A stretch of 39,285 nucleotides of DNA from UMGS172 sp045592985 (GCA_045592985.1 JAZNVU010000033.1:1-39285), one strand, 5' to 3'. Shown: positions 24,924 to 33,563, counted from the stretch's first letter. Notes: generated from the sequence alone by a model not told the origin. Numbers and translations are program-made.

Positions 24924-25795
24924 TTTGCTTTCAATTTTGATATTACCGATGCTATTATCAATACCAATATCTCAAAACAGACAACTGTTGCGCCGACAGG
25001 CAACATAACAGTAACCGAATCTGATTTTTGAACGGTAAATGTAACAGCGAATAAAAATCCCAACAGAAAACTTAATACAGAAATCACACCCGAACTAACT
25101 ACAACCGCACGAAAACTTTTAAAAAGTCTCATGGCGGTAACTGCCGGAATCACAATTACTGCCGATATCATGACGGCTCCGATAAGTTTCATTCCTATAA
25201 CTACAGTAACGGCTATGAGTGCTGACAACAACATATTAAAAGCACCGACGTTTATTCCTGATGCTCTCGCAAAGCTTTCATCAAATGTCACGGAAAAAAT
25301 CTGTTTATAAAAGCATACGTAAACGCATAACACCAACGCAGTAATCACAGAACAGGCTATAAGGTCAGACTTGCTGATATTAAGTATTGATGCTCCGAAC
25401 AACCCTGCGCAAACATCACCCGCGCCGGTACCTGCAATACTGAAAATAATATAGCCAACTGCCATCGTGCCTACCGAAACAAGTGCGGTGGCTGCATCGC
25501 CTTTCAGTTTGCCGCTTGAACTAAGCCACATCAACAAGAATGCAGCGAGAACAACTACAGGAACTGTGACATACAACTCGTTTTGCCCCGACACCCCGAA
25601 AACGGCTGCTATTGCCAATGCAAGGAAGCCGACATGAGAAAGCCCATCACCTATCATGGAGTACCTTTTAAGCACAAGATTAACACCCAAAACCGAGGCA
25701 CATATACCCGTCATGACGCCGACAGCCGCGGCATACAAAAGAACCGTAACCAAAAATGGTGAAGTGAAAATACTAAAATCAAAACCTATACTCAT
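24905..25795 (-). CDS. znuB: Zinc/manganese ABC transporter permease (ZnuB type)
   Basis: Membrane subunit of an ABC-3 family metal importer, 296 residues with about eight hydrophobic segments. The first cytoplasmic motif VLKRYSMIGDGLSHVGFLALA and the later SALIAVTVVIGMKLIGAVM are family hallmarks. Its start overlaps the ATPase gene by four bases (ATGA). The His-rich binding protein and the Fur-type regulator in the same operon point to zinc rather than manganese. The last codons form part of the terminator hairpin. Confidence 0.9.
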   Translation of the reverse strand: MSIGFDFSIFTSPFLVTVLLYAAAVGVMTGICASVLGVNLVLKRYSMIGDGLSHVGFLALAIAAVFGVSGQNELYVTVPVVVLAAFLLMWLSSSGKLKGDAATALVSVGTMAVGYIIFSIAGTGAGDVCAGLFGASILNISKSDLIACSVITALVLCVYVCFYKQIFSVTFDESFARASGINVGAFNMLLSALIAVTVVIGMKLIGAVMISAVIVIPAVTAMRLFKSFRAVVVSSGVISVLSFLLGFLFAVTFTVQKSDSVTVMLPVGATVVCFEILVLIIASVISKLKANKKTVV

Positions 25796-26475
25796 TTTGC
25801 ACCGTCCTTTTCTTTAGAAAAAGCCAAAAACTCGGTAGGTGTTCCGAAAAAGAACGAATCATGAGAAAGTTCCAAAATTTTATCTGCATAACTCATAGCC
25901 ACAGGCAGGTCATGTGTTACCATTATAACCGAAATACCTTCTCTATTAAAATTTGATATTACGGTGTATAACTCCTTCTCGGCATTAGAATCAAGTCCTG
26001 AAACAGGTTCGTCAAGTATGAGTATATCCTCAGCAGCGCAAAAGGCCCGCGTAAGCAGCACTCTTTGTTGTTGGCCACCCGAAAGTTCACGATAGCACTT
26101 GTCACTGAGTTTATCGACACCCATAAGTTTCATAAAACGGTTTGCACGTTGCTTTAACGACTTGCTGTAAATCGGCAGTAAGCCTGACCTTGCGGCAAAT
26201 CCCGACATCACAACCTCAAAAACAGAGGCAGGAAAATCTTTTTGTGCGGCAGTCTGTTGTGAAAGATACCCTATTTTACTTTGTTTGTCAAAATTTATCG
26301 TGCCGCTTATAGGCTTAACAGTACCCAAAAGTGCCTTTATAAGCGTACTTTTTCCACTTCCGTTTTCGCCGACGATACATACATATTCGCCCTTTTCCAC
26401 GGTAAAATCAAGGGAACTGACAACCGCTTCCCCGTTATAAGCAAGTGTTAATCCTTGTACCTCTATCTGGCTCAA
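25792..26475 (-). CDS. znuC: Zinc ABC transporter ATP-binding protein (ZnuC type)
   Basis: ATPase that powers the metal importer. It shows Walker A GENGSGKST, the Q-loop in IGYLSQQ, signature LSGGQQQRV, Walker B ILILDEPVSGLD and the switch His in VTHDLP. 227 residues is typical. It overlaps the genes on both sides by four bases, which fits strict co-translation of subunits. Confidence 0.93.
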   Translation of the reverse strand: MSQIEVQGLTLAYNGEAVVSSLDFTVEKGEYVCIVGENGSGKSTLIKALLGTVKPISGTINFDKQSKIGYLSQQTAAQKDFPASVFEVVMSGFAARSGLLPIYSKSLKQRANRFMKLMGVDKLSDKCYRELSGGQQQRVLLTRAFCAAEDILILDEPVSGLDSNAEKELYTVISNFNREGISVIMVTHDLPVAMSYADKILELSHDSFFFGTPTEFLAFSKEKDGAK

Positions 26476-27443
26476 GTTGTTGCCCCCTTTAGTGCTTTTG
26501 AAATGTTTTCAATATTGTTTTTCATTATTGAAATATACGTCACTCCGTCTGAAAATTCTTTAAGATTTACGTTGTGGCAGGAGTGAAGCAATAAAGCCTC
26601 TGCGCCAACCCTTTCGGCAATACCGAGAGCAAAAATCTCGTTGGAGTTTTCAAGATGAAAAATAACCTTTGTGTTATGTTCTTTAGCCGATAAACAAAGC
26701 GCATTTATCTGCGCAACCGACGGGTCGGTTACGGTTGAGCAACCCGAAAAAGCCGCGTCGAACGACAATCCGTAATCAGCGCAAAGATATCTGAAAGGGA
26801 AACGGTCAGCAAAAATTAGACAACCGCTTTGCTTACACGCTTCTTCTAATTCTTGGTCAACCGTATTTAGTTCTTCAATGTAATTGTTGCAGTTTTTCTC
26901 ATAAATTTTAGCATTTTGCGGGTCAAGAACACATAATTTCTGCGTAATGTTTAAAACAATATCCTTCACACGTTTAGGTGAAGTCCACACATGTTCGTCA
27001 AAAGATTCGCCATGAACATGGTCTTCCGTATGCTCGTGATGAGCATGGTTGTGTTGCATATTTTCGGTTGAAAGTTCGGGTAAAACGTCGGTCATCTGGG
27101 TCAACGGCAACCATAACGCATTGTTCTGTACAGTTTCCTGTAACCTACTGACCCAATCGGTGTCACCCTCACCGCCGACGTAAATAATCAAATCGGCATC
27201 GTGAACCGCCCTTATATCGTCAACCGACATATTTTCAAGTTTATAGTCGTGACTTTCGGTGCCTAAAGGTACTAACATTTTAAGATTAACCTTGTCACCT
27301 GCTATTTGCCGCACAAAATCATACTGTGGGAAAACGGTACAAACAACGTTAAGTTTTTCGTTTGTATCATTCTTAATGCCACAGCCCGAAAATGCCGAAC
27401 AACAAAGCACCACGCAAAGAATTATTATAAGTATTTTTTTCAT
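26472..27443 (-). CDS. znuA: Zinc-binding lipoprotein of the ABC importer (ZnuA type)
   Basis: Cluster A-I substrate-binding lipoprotein, 323 residues. The lipobox is FSGC with C21. Likely metal ligands are H65 (GTESHDYKL) and H151 (DEHVW). A His/Glu-rich loop sits at about 131-151 (HNHAHHEHTEDHVHGE), typical of zinc binders. The third canonical His, in the HDAFGY motif, is replaced: the site reads FADRFPFRYL, seen in a clostridial subgroup. The start is ATG 27443, after AGAAGGAAACTT, and overlaps the regulator stop as ATGA; an in-frame start further upstream would run into that gene. Confidence 0.92.
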   Translation of the reverse strand: MKKILIIILCVVLCCSAFSGCGIKNDTNEKLNVVCTVFPQYDFVRQIAGDKVNLKMLVPLGTESHDYKLENMSVDDIRAVHDADLIIYVGGEGDTDWVSRLQETVQNNALWLPLTQMTDVLPELSTENMQHNHAHHEHTEDHVHGESFDEHVWTSPKRVKDIVLNITQKLCVLDPQNAKIYEKNCNNYIEELNTVDQELEEACKQSGCLIFADRFPFRYLCADYGLSFDAAFSGCSTVTDPSVAQINALCLSAKEHNTKVIFHLENSNEIFALGIAERVGAEALLLHSCHNVNLKEFSDGVTYISIMKNNIENISKALKGATT

Positions 27444-27856
27444 AAGTTTCCTTCTGCGACACAACCTGCGCACTGACCGTAAAGCACGGCGCGGTCAAAA
27501 CCTATAATAAAATCGTGGTCGGATAAAATGTGATTTTTAACTTCGTCCATTTTGGCGCACTCAAGGTGTATTAGCCGACCGCATTTGACACATTTAAGGT
27601 GGTAGTGGCTGTCACACAGTTCGCTTACTCCTGCGTATTGATAAACAAAGCTTTTAACTCCCGGAGTTTCAAAACGGCGAACAACACCCGATTCCAAAAG
27701 TTTTGAAACATGGCGGTAAACAGTGCTTTTTCCTGCACCCTTTTCACCCGAAGTTACAGCCTCGGCAATCTCGTCAACCGTAAAATGGCGGTCGCTGTTT
27801 TGCTTCAAAAAATCGTTGATTAATTTTTTAGGTTCGGTATTATACTCTTTTTTCAC
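27440..27856 (-). CDS. zur: Fur-family metal-dependent repressor, probably Zur
   Basis: 138-residue winged-helix regulator. The DNA-binding part (about 1-80) includes KSTVYRHVSKLLESGVVRR; the metal part has HYHLKCVKCGRL and the second CxxC (QCAGC) for the structural zinc. Being first in the operon with the zinc importer makes Zur the best reading. Fur or PerR is less likely. The start is GTG 27856, seven bases after AAAGGCGG. It should repress its own operon through the two palindromes flanking the promoter. Confidence 0.88.
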   Translation of the reverse strand: MKKEYNTEPKKLINDFLKQNSDRHFTVDEIAEAVTSGEKGAGKSTVYRHVSKLLESGVVRRFETPGVKSFVYQYAGVSELCDSHYHLKCVKCGRLIHLECAKMDEVKNHILSDHDFIIGFDRAVLYGQCAGCVAEGNL

Positions 27857-27877
27857 ACTAAGACCGCCTTTCGATTT

Positions 27878-27892
27878 TGAGAATGTTTCTCA
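27878..27892. promoter_or_regulatory. Proximal Zur-type operator
   Basis: TGAGAATGTTTCTCA, a 7-1-7 palindrome in the style of Fur-family boxes, between the -10 and the start codon of the regulator. Confidence 0.75.
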
Positions 27893-27901
27893 TTTTTGTA
27901 A

Positions 27902-27929
27902 AGTATACCATACCAAAGAAAAAAGTCAA
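27902..27929 (-). promoter_or_regulatory. Promoter of the zur-znuACB operon
   Basis: TTGACT (27924-27929), 16-base spacer, TATACT (27902-27907) on the minus strand. It is bracketed by two identical operators. Confidence 0.75.
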
Positions 27930-27936
27930 CAACTTT

Positions 27937-27951
27937 TGAGAATGTTTCTCA
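27937..27951. promoter_or_regulatory. Distal Zur-type operator
   Basis: Second exact copy of TGAGAATGTTTCTCA, just upstream of the -35, 59 bases centre to centre from the first. Confidence 0.75.
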
Positions 27952-28060
27952 ATTTTTTTGAACCTTATTATTAAATAGGTGACAAATCCCTTTTTACAAA
28001 TTTTCCGGTCGTTTCTCTGCTTAAAAAACACAAACATTTATACCGTCAGCAAAACAAAAA

Positions 28061-28080
28061 GGAAGGGATAATTCCCTTCC
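28061..28080 (-). terminator. Terminator of the murI-to-DUF6062 operon
   Basis: GGAAGGGA / TCCCTTCC with a four-base loop, followed on the minus strand by TTTTTGTTTTG. It lies about 40 bases past the DUF6062 stop. Confidence 0.85.
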
Positions 28081-28118
28081 TTGAGTTGTTATTTATTCTT
28101 TTTTATTTTACTTGACGT

Positions 28119-28775
28119 TTAATCTTCAACTTTTCTTGTTGTCAGCCACTCAATAGTTCGCTCAACCGAGTCTTTGGAAGTACCCCAATCCTCTTGTCCG
28201 TTGTTATGATAATCGAACATACTGCAAAAATGTGCTATATCTTCTGCCAATGCCACAAGTTGCTTTTCGGTAAGCTCTTTGGTAGTATCTAAAAATTCTT
28301 TTCTGAGTTTCTTGGGCATTTTTTCGGCAGCAACACTCAAACTTTTACAATGAGTAAGGCAAATATATGGTTGCTCGGAATAAAGTTTTCTGAATTCCTT
28401 TTCATTTTCCCAAAGGCGGCAGATGTTGAGCATAATCTGCTCCATATTGCGGTTGATTTTATTACAAACAAAGCAGCTCTCTTGCTTTTCGCCCTTTTTG
28501 ACGGTTGAGACGCCGTTTTTGGCAATTTCGGCAAGGTGACTTTGCAGTATCAGTGCAACATTAAGTTTTTTACGGCAGTTTAACATCTGACCGTAGTGCA
28601 ATCGGCAAAAACCTTGCTTATTGGTCTCGATTCTCACATCGGGTTCCATCATGGCAGCACCCGTAATATAAGTAACCGAGCGTTCCTCTAACATATCACG
28701 AAGTCGGCAAACAGGACAGCCCTCTTTAGGCTCAAAAACTTCGCTTATCGGAATACTTGTAATGTCTTCACGCAT
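28119..28775 (-). CDS. DUF6062 family protein with duplicated CxxC/CxxH modules
   Basis: 218-residue cytosolic protein of unknown function. Two modules are visible: C20-PV-C23 with C57-RL-H60, and C101-FV-C104 with C139-LT-H142. The distances between the CxxC and CxxH pairs are nearly identical (33 and 34 residues), so an internal duplication that binds two metal ions, probably zinc, is likely. The rest is helical. It lies nine bases after the LUD-domain gene, as the last member of an operon that begins with murI. Confidence 0.75.
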   Translation of the reverse strand: MREDITSIPISEVFEPKEGCPVCRLRDMLEERSVTYITGAAMMEPDVRIETNKQGFCRLHYGQMLNCRKKLNVALILQSHLAEIAKNGVSTVKKGEKQESCFVCNKINRNMEQIMLNICRLWENEKEFRKLYSEQPYICLTHCKSLSVAAEKMPKKLRKEFLDTTKELTEKQLVALAEDIAHFCSMFDYHNNGQEDWGTSKDSVERTIEWLTTRKVED

Positions 28776-28784
28776 ATTATCACC

Positions 28785-29435
28785 TTAATATCCCAAATCC
28801 TCATTAACCAAAACAATCTTAACTCTACCCTTTTGCACCTGCTCCGCCATAACAACAAAGTCACGGCAAATACGGTCAGCCGATTTGCAAGCTGAGGTCA
28901 TTTCATGTTCTTTACCAGTGGCAAAAGCAACACATTTACCTAATTTTTGGCAGTAGGTATTCTTGTTAAGACGTTTGCAATTAAGAGGGCCTGCTATTTT
29001 CTTAAGGCGGACAACCGCCTCGTCAAGACTGTCGACAATCTTGTTGACACCTGCGACGACAATAACACTATCGGGTCCATAAAGCATACAAGCAACGCGG
29101 TTGCCTGTGCCGTCAACATTATAAAGCTCACCGTTTGTGGTAATTGCGTTAGTTGAACAGATATAAGAATCTGCAAAGAAACTTTTTCTGAAAACTTCTT
29201 TTAGTTCCTCAGGAGTTTTGGCGACATGACGGTCTATAAAGTTATAGTCACCGTTTCTGAGTTCGTCCAAAATGCCTAAAGATGACACGGTTACCGAACC
29301 GCCGATTGCAACAGTAGAGCCTTTTTCAATCAGCGACAGCGCTTTTTCTTTAGCCTCGGCACCGGTTTCGCAGTAGTAAACATCCATGTTATTGGATTTT
29401 AAAGCATTTATGGTTTTTTCAACACGTTCAGTCAT
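28785..29435 (-). CDS. LUD domain protein (LutC/YkgG type)
   Basis: About 216 residues. The LUD fold is marked by AIGGSVTVSSLGILDEL, STNAITTNGELYNVDGTGNRVACMLYGP and VVAGVNKIV. LutC-type proteins work with the iron-sulfur proteins LutA and LutB in lactate oxidation, but neither is present; stand-alone copies like this are common in Clostridia and their role is unknown. The start is uncertain: ATG 29435 has GGATGG seven bases before it, whereas ATG 29450 has no site. Confidence 0.85.
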   Translation of the reverse strand: MTERVEKTINALKSNNMDVYYCETGAEAKEKALSLIEKGSTVAIGGSVTVSSLGILDELRNGDYNFIDRHVAKTPEELKEVFRKSFFADSYICSTNAITTNGELYNVDGTGNRVACMLYGPDSVIVVAGVNKIVDSLDEAVVRLKKIAGPLNCKRLNKNTYCQKLGKCVAFATGKEHEMTSACKSADRICRDFVVMAEQVQKGRVKIVLVNEDLGY

Positions 29436-29465
29436 GATTTTTCCATCCATTATGTTTTTACTCTA

Positions 29466-31154
29466 TTACATGCTTTCGGGTGCATCAATTTTGAGCATTG
29501 CAAGTACGTTAGCAATGGTGGTCTTTGCGGCAATACAAAGCGAAATTCTTGCCTGCATAAGTTCTTCATCTTCTATCCTTACGCGGCAAGCGTTATAGAA
29601 CTTGTGGAAAAGGGTTGCCAGTTCGAAAACATATCTTGTGATACGTGCAGAATCGTAAGACTTAGCCGAAGCCTCGATTTCACCCGTAAACTCGGAAATA
29701 TGACGGATAAGTTCTTTTTCTTCCGAACTTGCGAGTTTGCAAAGGGTTACTTCATCGCAAGCCTTAGGTTCAATACCCTCAGCCTTGAGATTGCGCAAAA
29801 TGCTGCAAATTCTGGCATGTGCGTACTGAACATAGTAAACAGGGTTCTGGCTTGACTGTTCAACAGCCAAATCAAGGTCAAACTCAAGATGGGTGTTAGG
29901 CTCCTTGGAGTTGAAGATAAATCTTGCGGCATCAAGCGGTACTTCGTCAAGCAAGGTTTTAAGGGTAATGGATTTACCGGTTCTCTTTGAAACCCTTACA
30001 ACCTCGCCGTTACGTACAAGACGTACAAGTTGCATTAAAACAACGTCTAACTTTTCACCATCAAGACCGACTGCATCCATAGCACCTTTAAGACGTGCAA
30101 CGTGACCGTGGTGGTCGGCACCCCAAATGTTAATTACCTTGTCGTATCCACGGTCGGCAAATTTGTTGTAGTGGTAAGCAATATCACCAGCAAAATAGGT
30201 AGGATTACCGTTGGCACGGATAAGAACTTCGTCCTTCTCACCGCCAAAATCGGTTGCCTTGTACCAAATGGCATCATCTTTTTCGTAGGTTAAGCCTTTA
30301 TTTTTAAGAATTTCAACGATTTTAGTAATTGCACCCGACTCATAGAGCGAAGACTCTTTAAACCATACGTCATAGTTTATACGGTAGGTTGAAAGGTCGG
30401 TGCGAAGTCCCTCAATATTAAGCGGCAGTGCATAGTCAACCAATGCTTGTCTGCGTTCTTCTTCCGATTTTGAAAGATAACTGTCACCGTTCAGTTTAGC
30501 AAATTCGTTAGCGCGTTCGATAATATCAGCACCGTGATAACCGTCCTCGGGAAACTCGGTCTCGGGCTTATAAATCTGCAAATAACGTGCCTCTAACGAT
30601 GCACCGAACTTGGCAATCTGATTACCTGCGTCGTTTACATAGAACTCTCTTGTTACATCATAACCCGCCATATCGAGAACAGCAGCAAGACAATCGCCCA
30701 ATGCACCGCCACGTGCATTACCGATGTGCATAGGTCCTGTCGGGTTGGCAGAAACAAACTCTACCATAACCTTTTTGCCTGCTCCCATATCGGAACGGCC
30801 GTAATTATCGCCCTTTGAAAGTACGTCGTTTACAATAGCAGCATAGTATTTATCAGCAAGGAAAAGATTGATAAAACCGGGCCCTGCAATTTCAGCCTTT
30901 TCGATAAAAGTTCCGTCGAACGAACAGTTAGCCACCAACTTTTCGGCAATCATTCTGGGGTTGCTGCGGAAAACCCTTGTCCACACCATGGCTGCATTAA
31001 CAGCAAAGTCACCGTGGGAACGGTCGGCAGGAACTTCAACGTTAAAATCCCCTAACTCTGCTTCGGGGAGTTCACCGTTTTGAATAGCCTTTTTAGCGGC
31101 ATCCAAAATTATATTCTTAATACTTTCTCTTGTTTCTTTAACTATCTTAGACAT
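29466..31154 (-). CDS. argS: Arginyl-tRNA synthetase
   Basis: Class I synthetase charging tRNA-Arg. N-terminal Add1 domain (about 1-115), catalytic domain with the HIGH-type motif NPTGPMHIGNARGG, GADHHGHVARLKGA, the degenerate KMSKS-type loop VSKRTGKSITL, and an all-helical anticodon-binding DALR domain at the end. 562 residues is typical. ATG 31154 follows GAGGT and is three bases after the DUF1934 stop. No T-box was seen upstream. Confidence 0.97.
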   Translation of the reverse strand: MSKIVKETRESIKNIILDAAKKAIQNGELPEAELGDFNVEVPADRSHGDFAVNAAMVWTRVFRSNPRMIAEKLVANCSFDGTFIEKAEIAGPGFINLFLADKYYAAIVNDVLSKGDNYGRSDMGAGKKVMVEFVSANPTGPMHIGNARGGALGDCLAAVLDMAGYDVTREFYVNDAGNQIAKFGASLEARYLQIYKPETEFPEDGYHGADIIERANEFAKLNGDSYLSKSEEERRQALVDYALPLNIEGLRTDLSTYRINYDVWFKESSLYESGAITKIVEILKNKGLTYEKDDAIWYKATDFGGEKDEVLIRANGNPTYFAGDIAYHYNKFADRGYDKVINIWGADHHGHVARLKGAMDAVGLDGEKLDVVLMQLVRLVRNGEVVRVSKRTGKSITLKTLLDEVPLDAARFIFNSKEPNTHLEFDLDLAVEQSSQNPVYYVQYAHARICSILRNLKAEGIEPKACDEVTLCKLASSEEKELIRHISEFTGEIEASAKSYDSARITRYVFELATLFHKFYNACRVRIEDEELMQARISLCIAAKTTIANVLAMLKIDAPESM

Positions 31155-31157
31155 TTT

Positions 31158-31580
31158 TTATACCTCTTTTACGTTAATCTCAACTTCGTTTCGGCTCATA
31201 AGTCCGTAATTTACATCAATTGTATAACTAAGTTTTAAACTTCCGCCTTTGTTAGACATTTTGGCGTTGACATCTTCACCGAAGATGCCCATTGTAAGCA
31301 CGCCTTGACCCGTCTCGTAATGGCAGATGTGCCGTTGGCCTTTTTTGATATACATTCGGCTGTTTAAAGTACCCGAACGTTGCATAATGACCGAGTTATC
31401 TTTAGGGTCATATTTTATCATGCAGGCAATCACGTCCGACTCAGTAGCGGTGCTATCATCGTACCTGATGTAGGTTTTTTCACCGACGGTGTCCATCTTA
31501 CCAATGGTAGTAAGTTCGATAACGTCGCTTTCATCGTCCACCGTTTGAGTGCCTTTTATTTCAATCAAAACTTCTTTCAT
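31158..31580 (-). CDS. DUF1934 family protein (YwiB type)
   Basis: 140-residue predicted beta-barrel protein of unknown function, resembling lipocalin-like YwiB. Strands such as VLIEIKGTQTV, DTVGEKTYIRYDDS and GSLKLSYTIDVNYG are typical. DUF1934 genes are commonly found beside argS in Bacillota, as here. I place the start at ATG 31580, one base after the murI stop, with GAGG inside the end of murI; a start at 31595 would overlap murI. Confidence 0.85.
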   Translation of the reverse strand: MKEVLIEIKGTQTVDDESDVIELTTIGKMDTVGEKTYIRYDDSTATESDVIACMIKYDPKDNSVIMQRSGTLNSRMYIKKGQRHICHYETGQGVLTMGIFGEDVNAKMSNKGGSLKLSYTIDVNYGLMSRNEVEINVKEV

Positions 31581-31581
31581 C

Positions 31582-32385
31582 TCAGTATCCCTCAATATTT
31601 ATCTGCTCAACGTCGTTGCCGATATCGGAACCGAGCAGAATACTTGCAATCTCGGCAAATGACTGAACACGGTCGGAAACGAAAAATCGTCGTTCTCCGC
31701 CCTGTCCTAAAGCATCACTTCGTCGCAAATACTCAGCCGCCTTAAGTGCTGCCTGCTCGCCTGAATTAATGAGCGTAACACCGTCACCTAAAACGTCGGC
31801 AATAATCTCTTTAATCGCAGGAAAATGGGTACAACCCAAAATTACGGAGTCTACCCCTTTTTCTTTCATATCCTTCAAGTAGCGTTGTGCGGTTTTAACC
31901 GTTACTTCATCATGTCGGTCAATCCAGCCAACCTCAACAAGTTGAACAAACAACGGACAAGCCGTTTGAATTATCTCCAAATCTGGATTCATTTGAAGCA
32001 TTTTGTTTTTGTAAGAATTACTGTTTACTGTAGCAGCAGTGCCCAAAACACCTATTTTGCCGTTTTGGGTGCACTTAACAGCCGTTTCGGCAGCCGGTGT
32101 AACCACCTCGATGTAAGGCACCGGCAACTCTTTTGCAAGGTCGCCTGCAACCGAACTGACGGTACCGCAAGCGGCAATTATCATTTTAACATCATGCGAC
32201 AGTAAAAATCTTTCATCCTGCGCGGCATAACGCTTTACCGTTTCGGCACTTTTTGTACCGTACGGCACGCGACCTGTATCGCCGAAATATATGATATTTT
32301 CGTTGGGCAACACGCGGTTGAGTTCTTTTATAACCGAAAGACCGCCGAGCCCCGAGTCAAAAACACCAATGGGTCTATTATCCAT
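31582..32385 (-). CDS. murI: Glutamate racemase
   Basis: Makes D-glutamate for peptidoglycan. Signatures are IGVFDSGLGGLSV, the first catalytic Cys in AACGTVSSVAG (the usual ACNT reads ACGT) and the second in GCTHFP. 267 residues. The ATG at 32385 lies seven to eight bases after GGAGT; a TTG one codon upstream is less likely. It is first in a five-gene operon: murI, DUF1934, argS, LUD, DUF6062. Confidence 0.95.
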   Translation of the reverse strand: MDNRPIGVFDSGLGGLSVIKELNRVLPNENIIYFGDTGRVPYGTKSAETVKRYAAQDERFLLSHDVKMIIAACGTVSSVAGDLAKELPVPYIEVVTPAAETAVKCTQNGKIGVLGTAATVNSNSYKNKMLQMNPDLEIIQTACPLFVQLVEVGWIDRHDEVTVKTAQRYLKDMKEKGVDSVILGCTHFPAIKEIIADVLGDGVTLINSGEQAALKAAEYLRRSDALGQGGERRFFVSDRVQSFAEIASILLGSDIGNDVEQINIEGY

Positions 32386-32424
32386 CAAAACAACTCCAAT
32401 CAGTTGTAGTCTACATAATTATTC

Positions 32425-32453
32425 AATATATATTAACACATATTTACAGTAAA
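32425..32453 (-). promoter_or_regulatory. Probable promoter of the murI operon
   Basis: TTTACT (32448-32453), 17-base spacer, TATATT (32425-32430) on the minus strand. Confidence 0.5.
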
Positions 32454-32504
32454 TGCAATTAATATTTATAAATAAAAGCAGTTGTATGATAACAAATATT
32501 ATAC

Positions 32505-32533
32505 TTGATTATATTGCGAAATTGATATATAAT
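32505..32533 (+). promoter_or_regulatory. Promoter of the pseudouridine synthase gene
   Basis: TTGATT (32505-32510), 17-base spacer, TATAAT (32528-32533), about 20 bases before the start codon. Confidence 0.65.
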
Positions 32534-32554
32534 GACCGCGCAAGGGGTGATAAA

Positions 32555-33529
32555 ATGAAATCATTTGTAATAGCCAAAAACGATGCCGGTCAAAGACTTG
32601 ATAAATTTGTACAGAAAGCGGCGCCTATGTTACCTCAAACGCTTCTTTACAAGTACATTCGTTTAAAGCGCATCAAGGTTGACGGCAAAAAAGCCGAGAT
32701 AAGCACAAGGCTATGTATCGGAAATCAAGTTGACATGTATATAAATGACGAGTTTTTTGAGCCTAAAGCCCCGAAATATGATTTTCTTTCGGCTTCTAAC
32801 GTTGTTGATGTTGTGTATGAAGACGAAAATATTCTGCTTGCTGACAAAAAGCAAGGATTACTTGTCCACCCCGACGAAAACGAGTATGGCGACACGCTAA
32901 TTGCACGAATTCAACGTTATCTTTACGAAAAAGGCGAATATGACCCCGAAAAAGAAAACAGTTTTCGCCCTGCCCTTGCTAACAGAATTGACCGTAACAC
33001 AGGCGGTATTGTAATTGCCGCAAAAAATGCCGAAACCTTGCGTATTCTAAACCAAAAAATCAAAGACCGAGAAATTGACAAGTGGTATTTGGCTGTGGTA
33101 CACGGTATTCCTAAAGTTAAGGAAGATATTTTGGAAGGATATCTTGAGAAAAACGAAAGTAAAAATCAAGTTTATATAAAACAAAGAATGACCGAGGATA
33201 CTCGGTCAATAAGAACGAAATATTCGGTTTTGGCAGAAAAAGACAGCCTGGCTCTTTTGAAGGTTGAATTGCTGACAGGCAGAACTCACCAGATAAGAGC
33301 GCATTTGTCCTCTATCGGTCACCCATTACTCGGTGACGGTAAATACGGCAAAAATGCAGCCGATAAAGCCGCAGGATTTAAACATCAGGCGCTTTATTCT
33401 TTCAGACTTCGCTTTAATTTTACCACCGATGGTGGAATTTTAGACTATTTAAACGGCAAGACCTTTGAAGTAAAATCTGTATGGTTTGCCGACAAACTCT
33501 TTCCCGATTGCAAATATAAAAGGTTATAA
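32555..33529 (+). CDS. RluA-family pseudouridine synthase (RluC/RluD type)
   Basis: Isomerises uridine to pseudouridine, probably in 23S rRNA. 324 residues: an S4 RNA-binding domain (about 12-63, AGQRLDKFVQKAAP onward), then the synthase domain with LLVHPDENEYGDTL, the catalytic D146 in NRIDRNTGGIVIAAK and GRTHQIRAHLSSIGHPLLGD. Which uridine is modified cannot be read from sequence. The start is ATG 32555, four bases after AAGGGGTGA; the longer open frame upstream contains the promoter. Confidence 0.93.
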   Translation: MKSFVIAKNDAGQRLDKFVQKAAPMLPQTLLYKYIRLKRIKVDGKKAEISTRLCIGNQVDMYINDEFFEPKAPKYDFLSASNVVDVVYEDENILLADKKQGLLVHPDENEYGDTLIARIQRYLYEKGEYDPEKENSFRPALANRIDRNTGGIVIAAKNAETLRILNQKIKDREIDKWYLAVVHGIPKVKEDILEGYLEKNESKNQVYIKQRMTEDTRSIRTKYSVLAEKDSLALLKVELLTGRTHQIRAHLSSIGHPLLGDGKYGKNAADKAAGFKHQALYSFRLRFNFTTDGGILDYLNGKTFEVKSVWFADKLFPDCKYKRL

Positions 33530-33532
33530 AAA

Positions 33533-33563
33533 AGACCTTCCAAGTGCTTATCTTGGAAGGTCT
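33533..33563 (-). terminator. Terminator of the dCMP deaminase operon
   Basis: AGACCTTCCAAG / CTTGGAAGGTCT, 12-bp perfect stem, seven-base loop. The T-run (TTTTTTAT) is on the minus strand; it may also help end the convergent pseudouridine synthase transcript. Confidence 0.85.

Noticed and set aside
31155..32453. Possible T-box controlling argS
   Set aside because: argS lies inside an operon with a three-base gap; no specifier stem or T-box sequence was seen.
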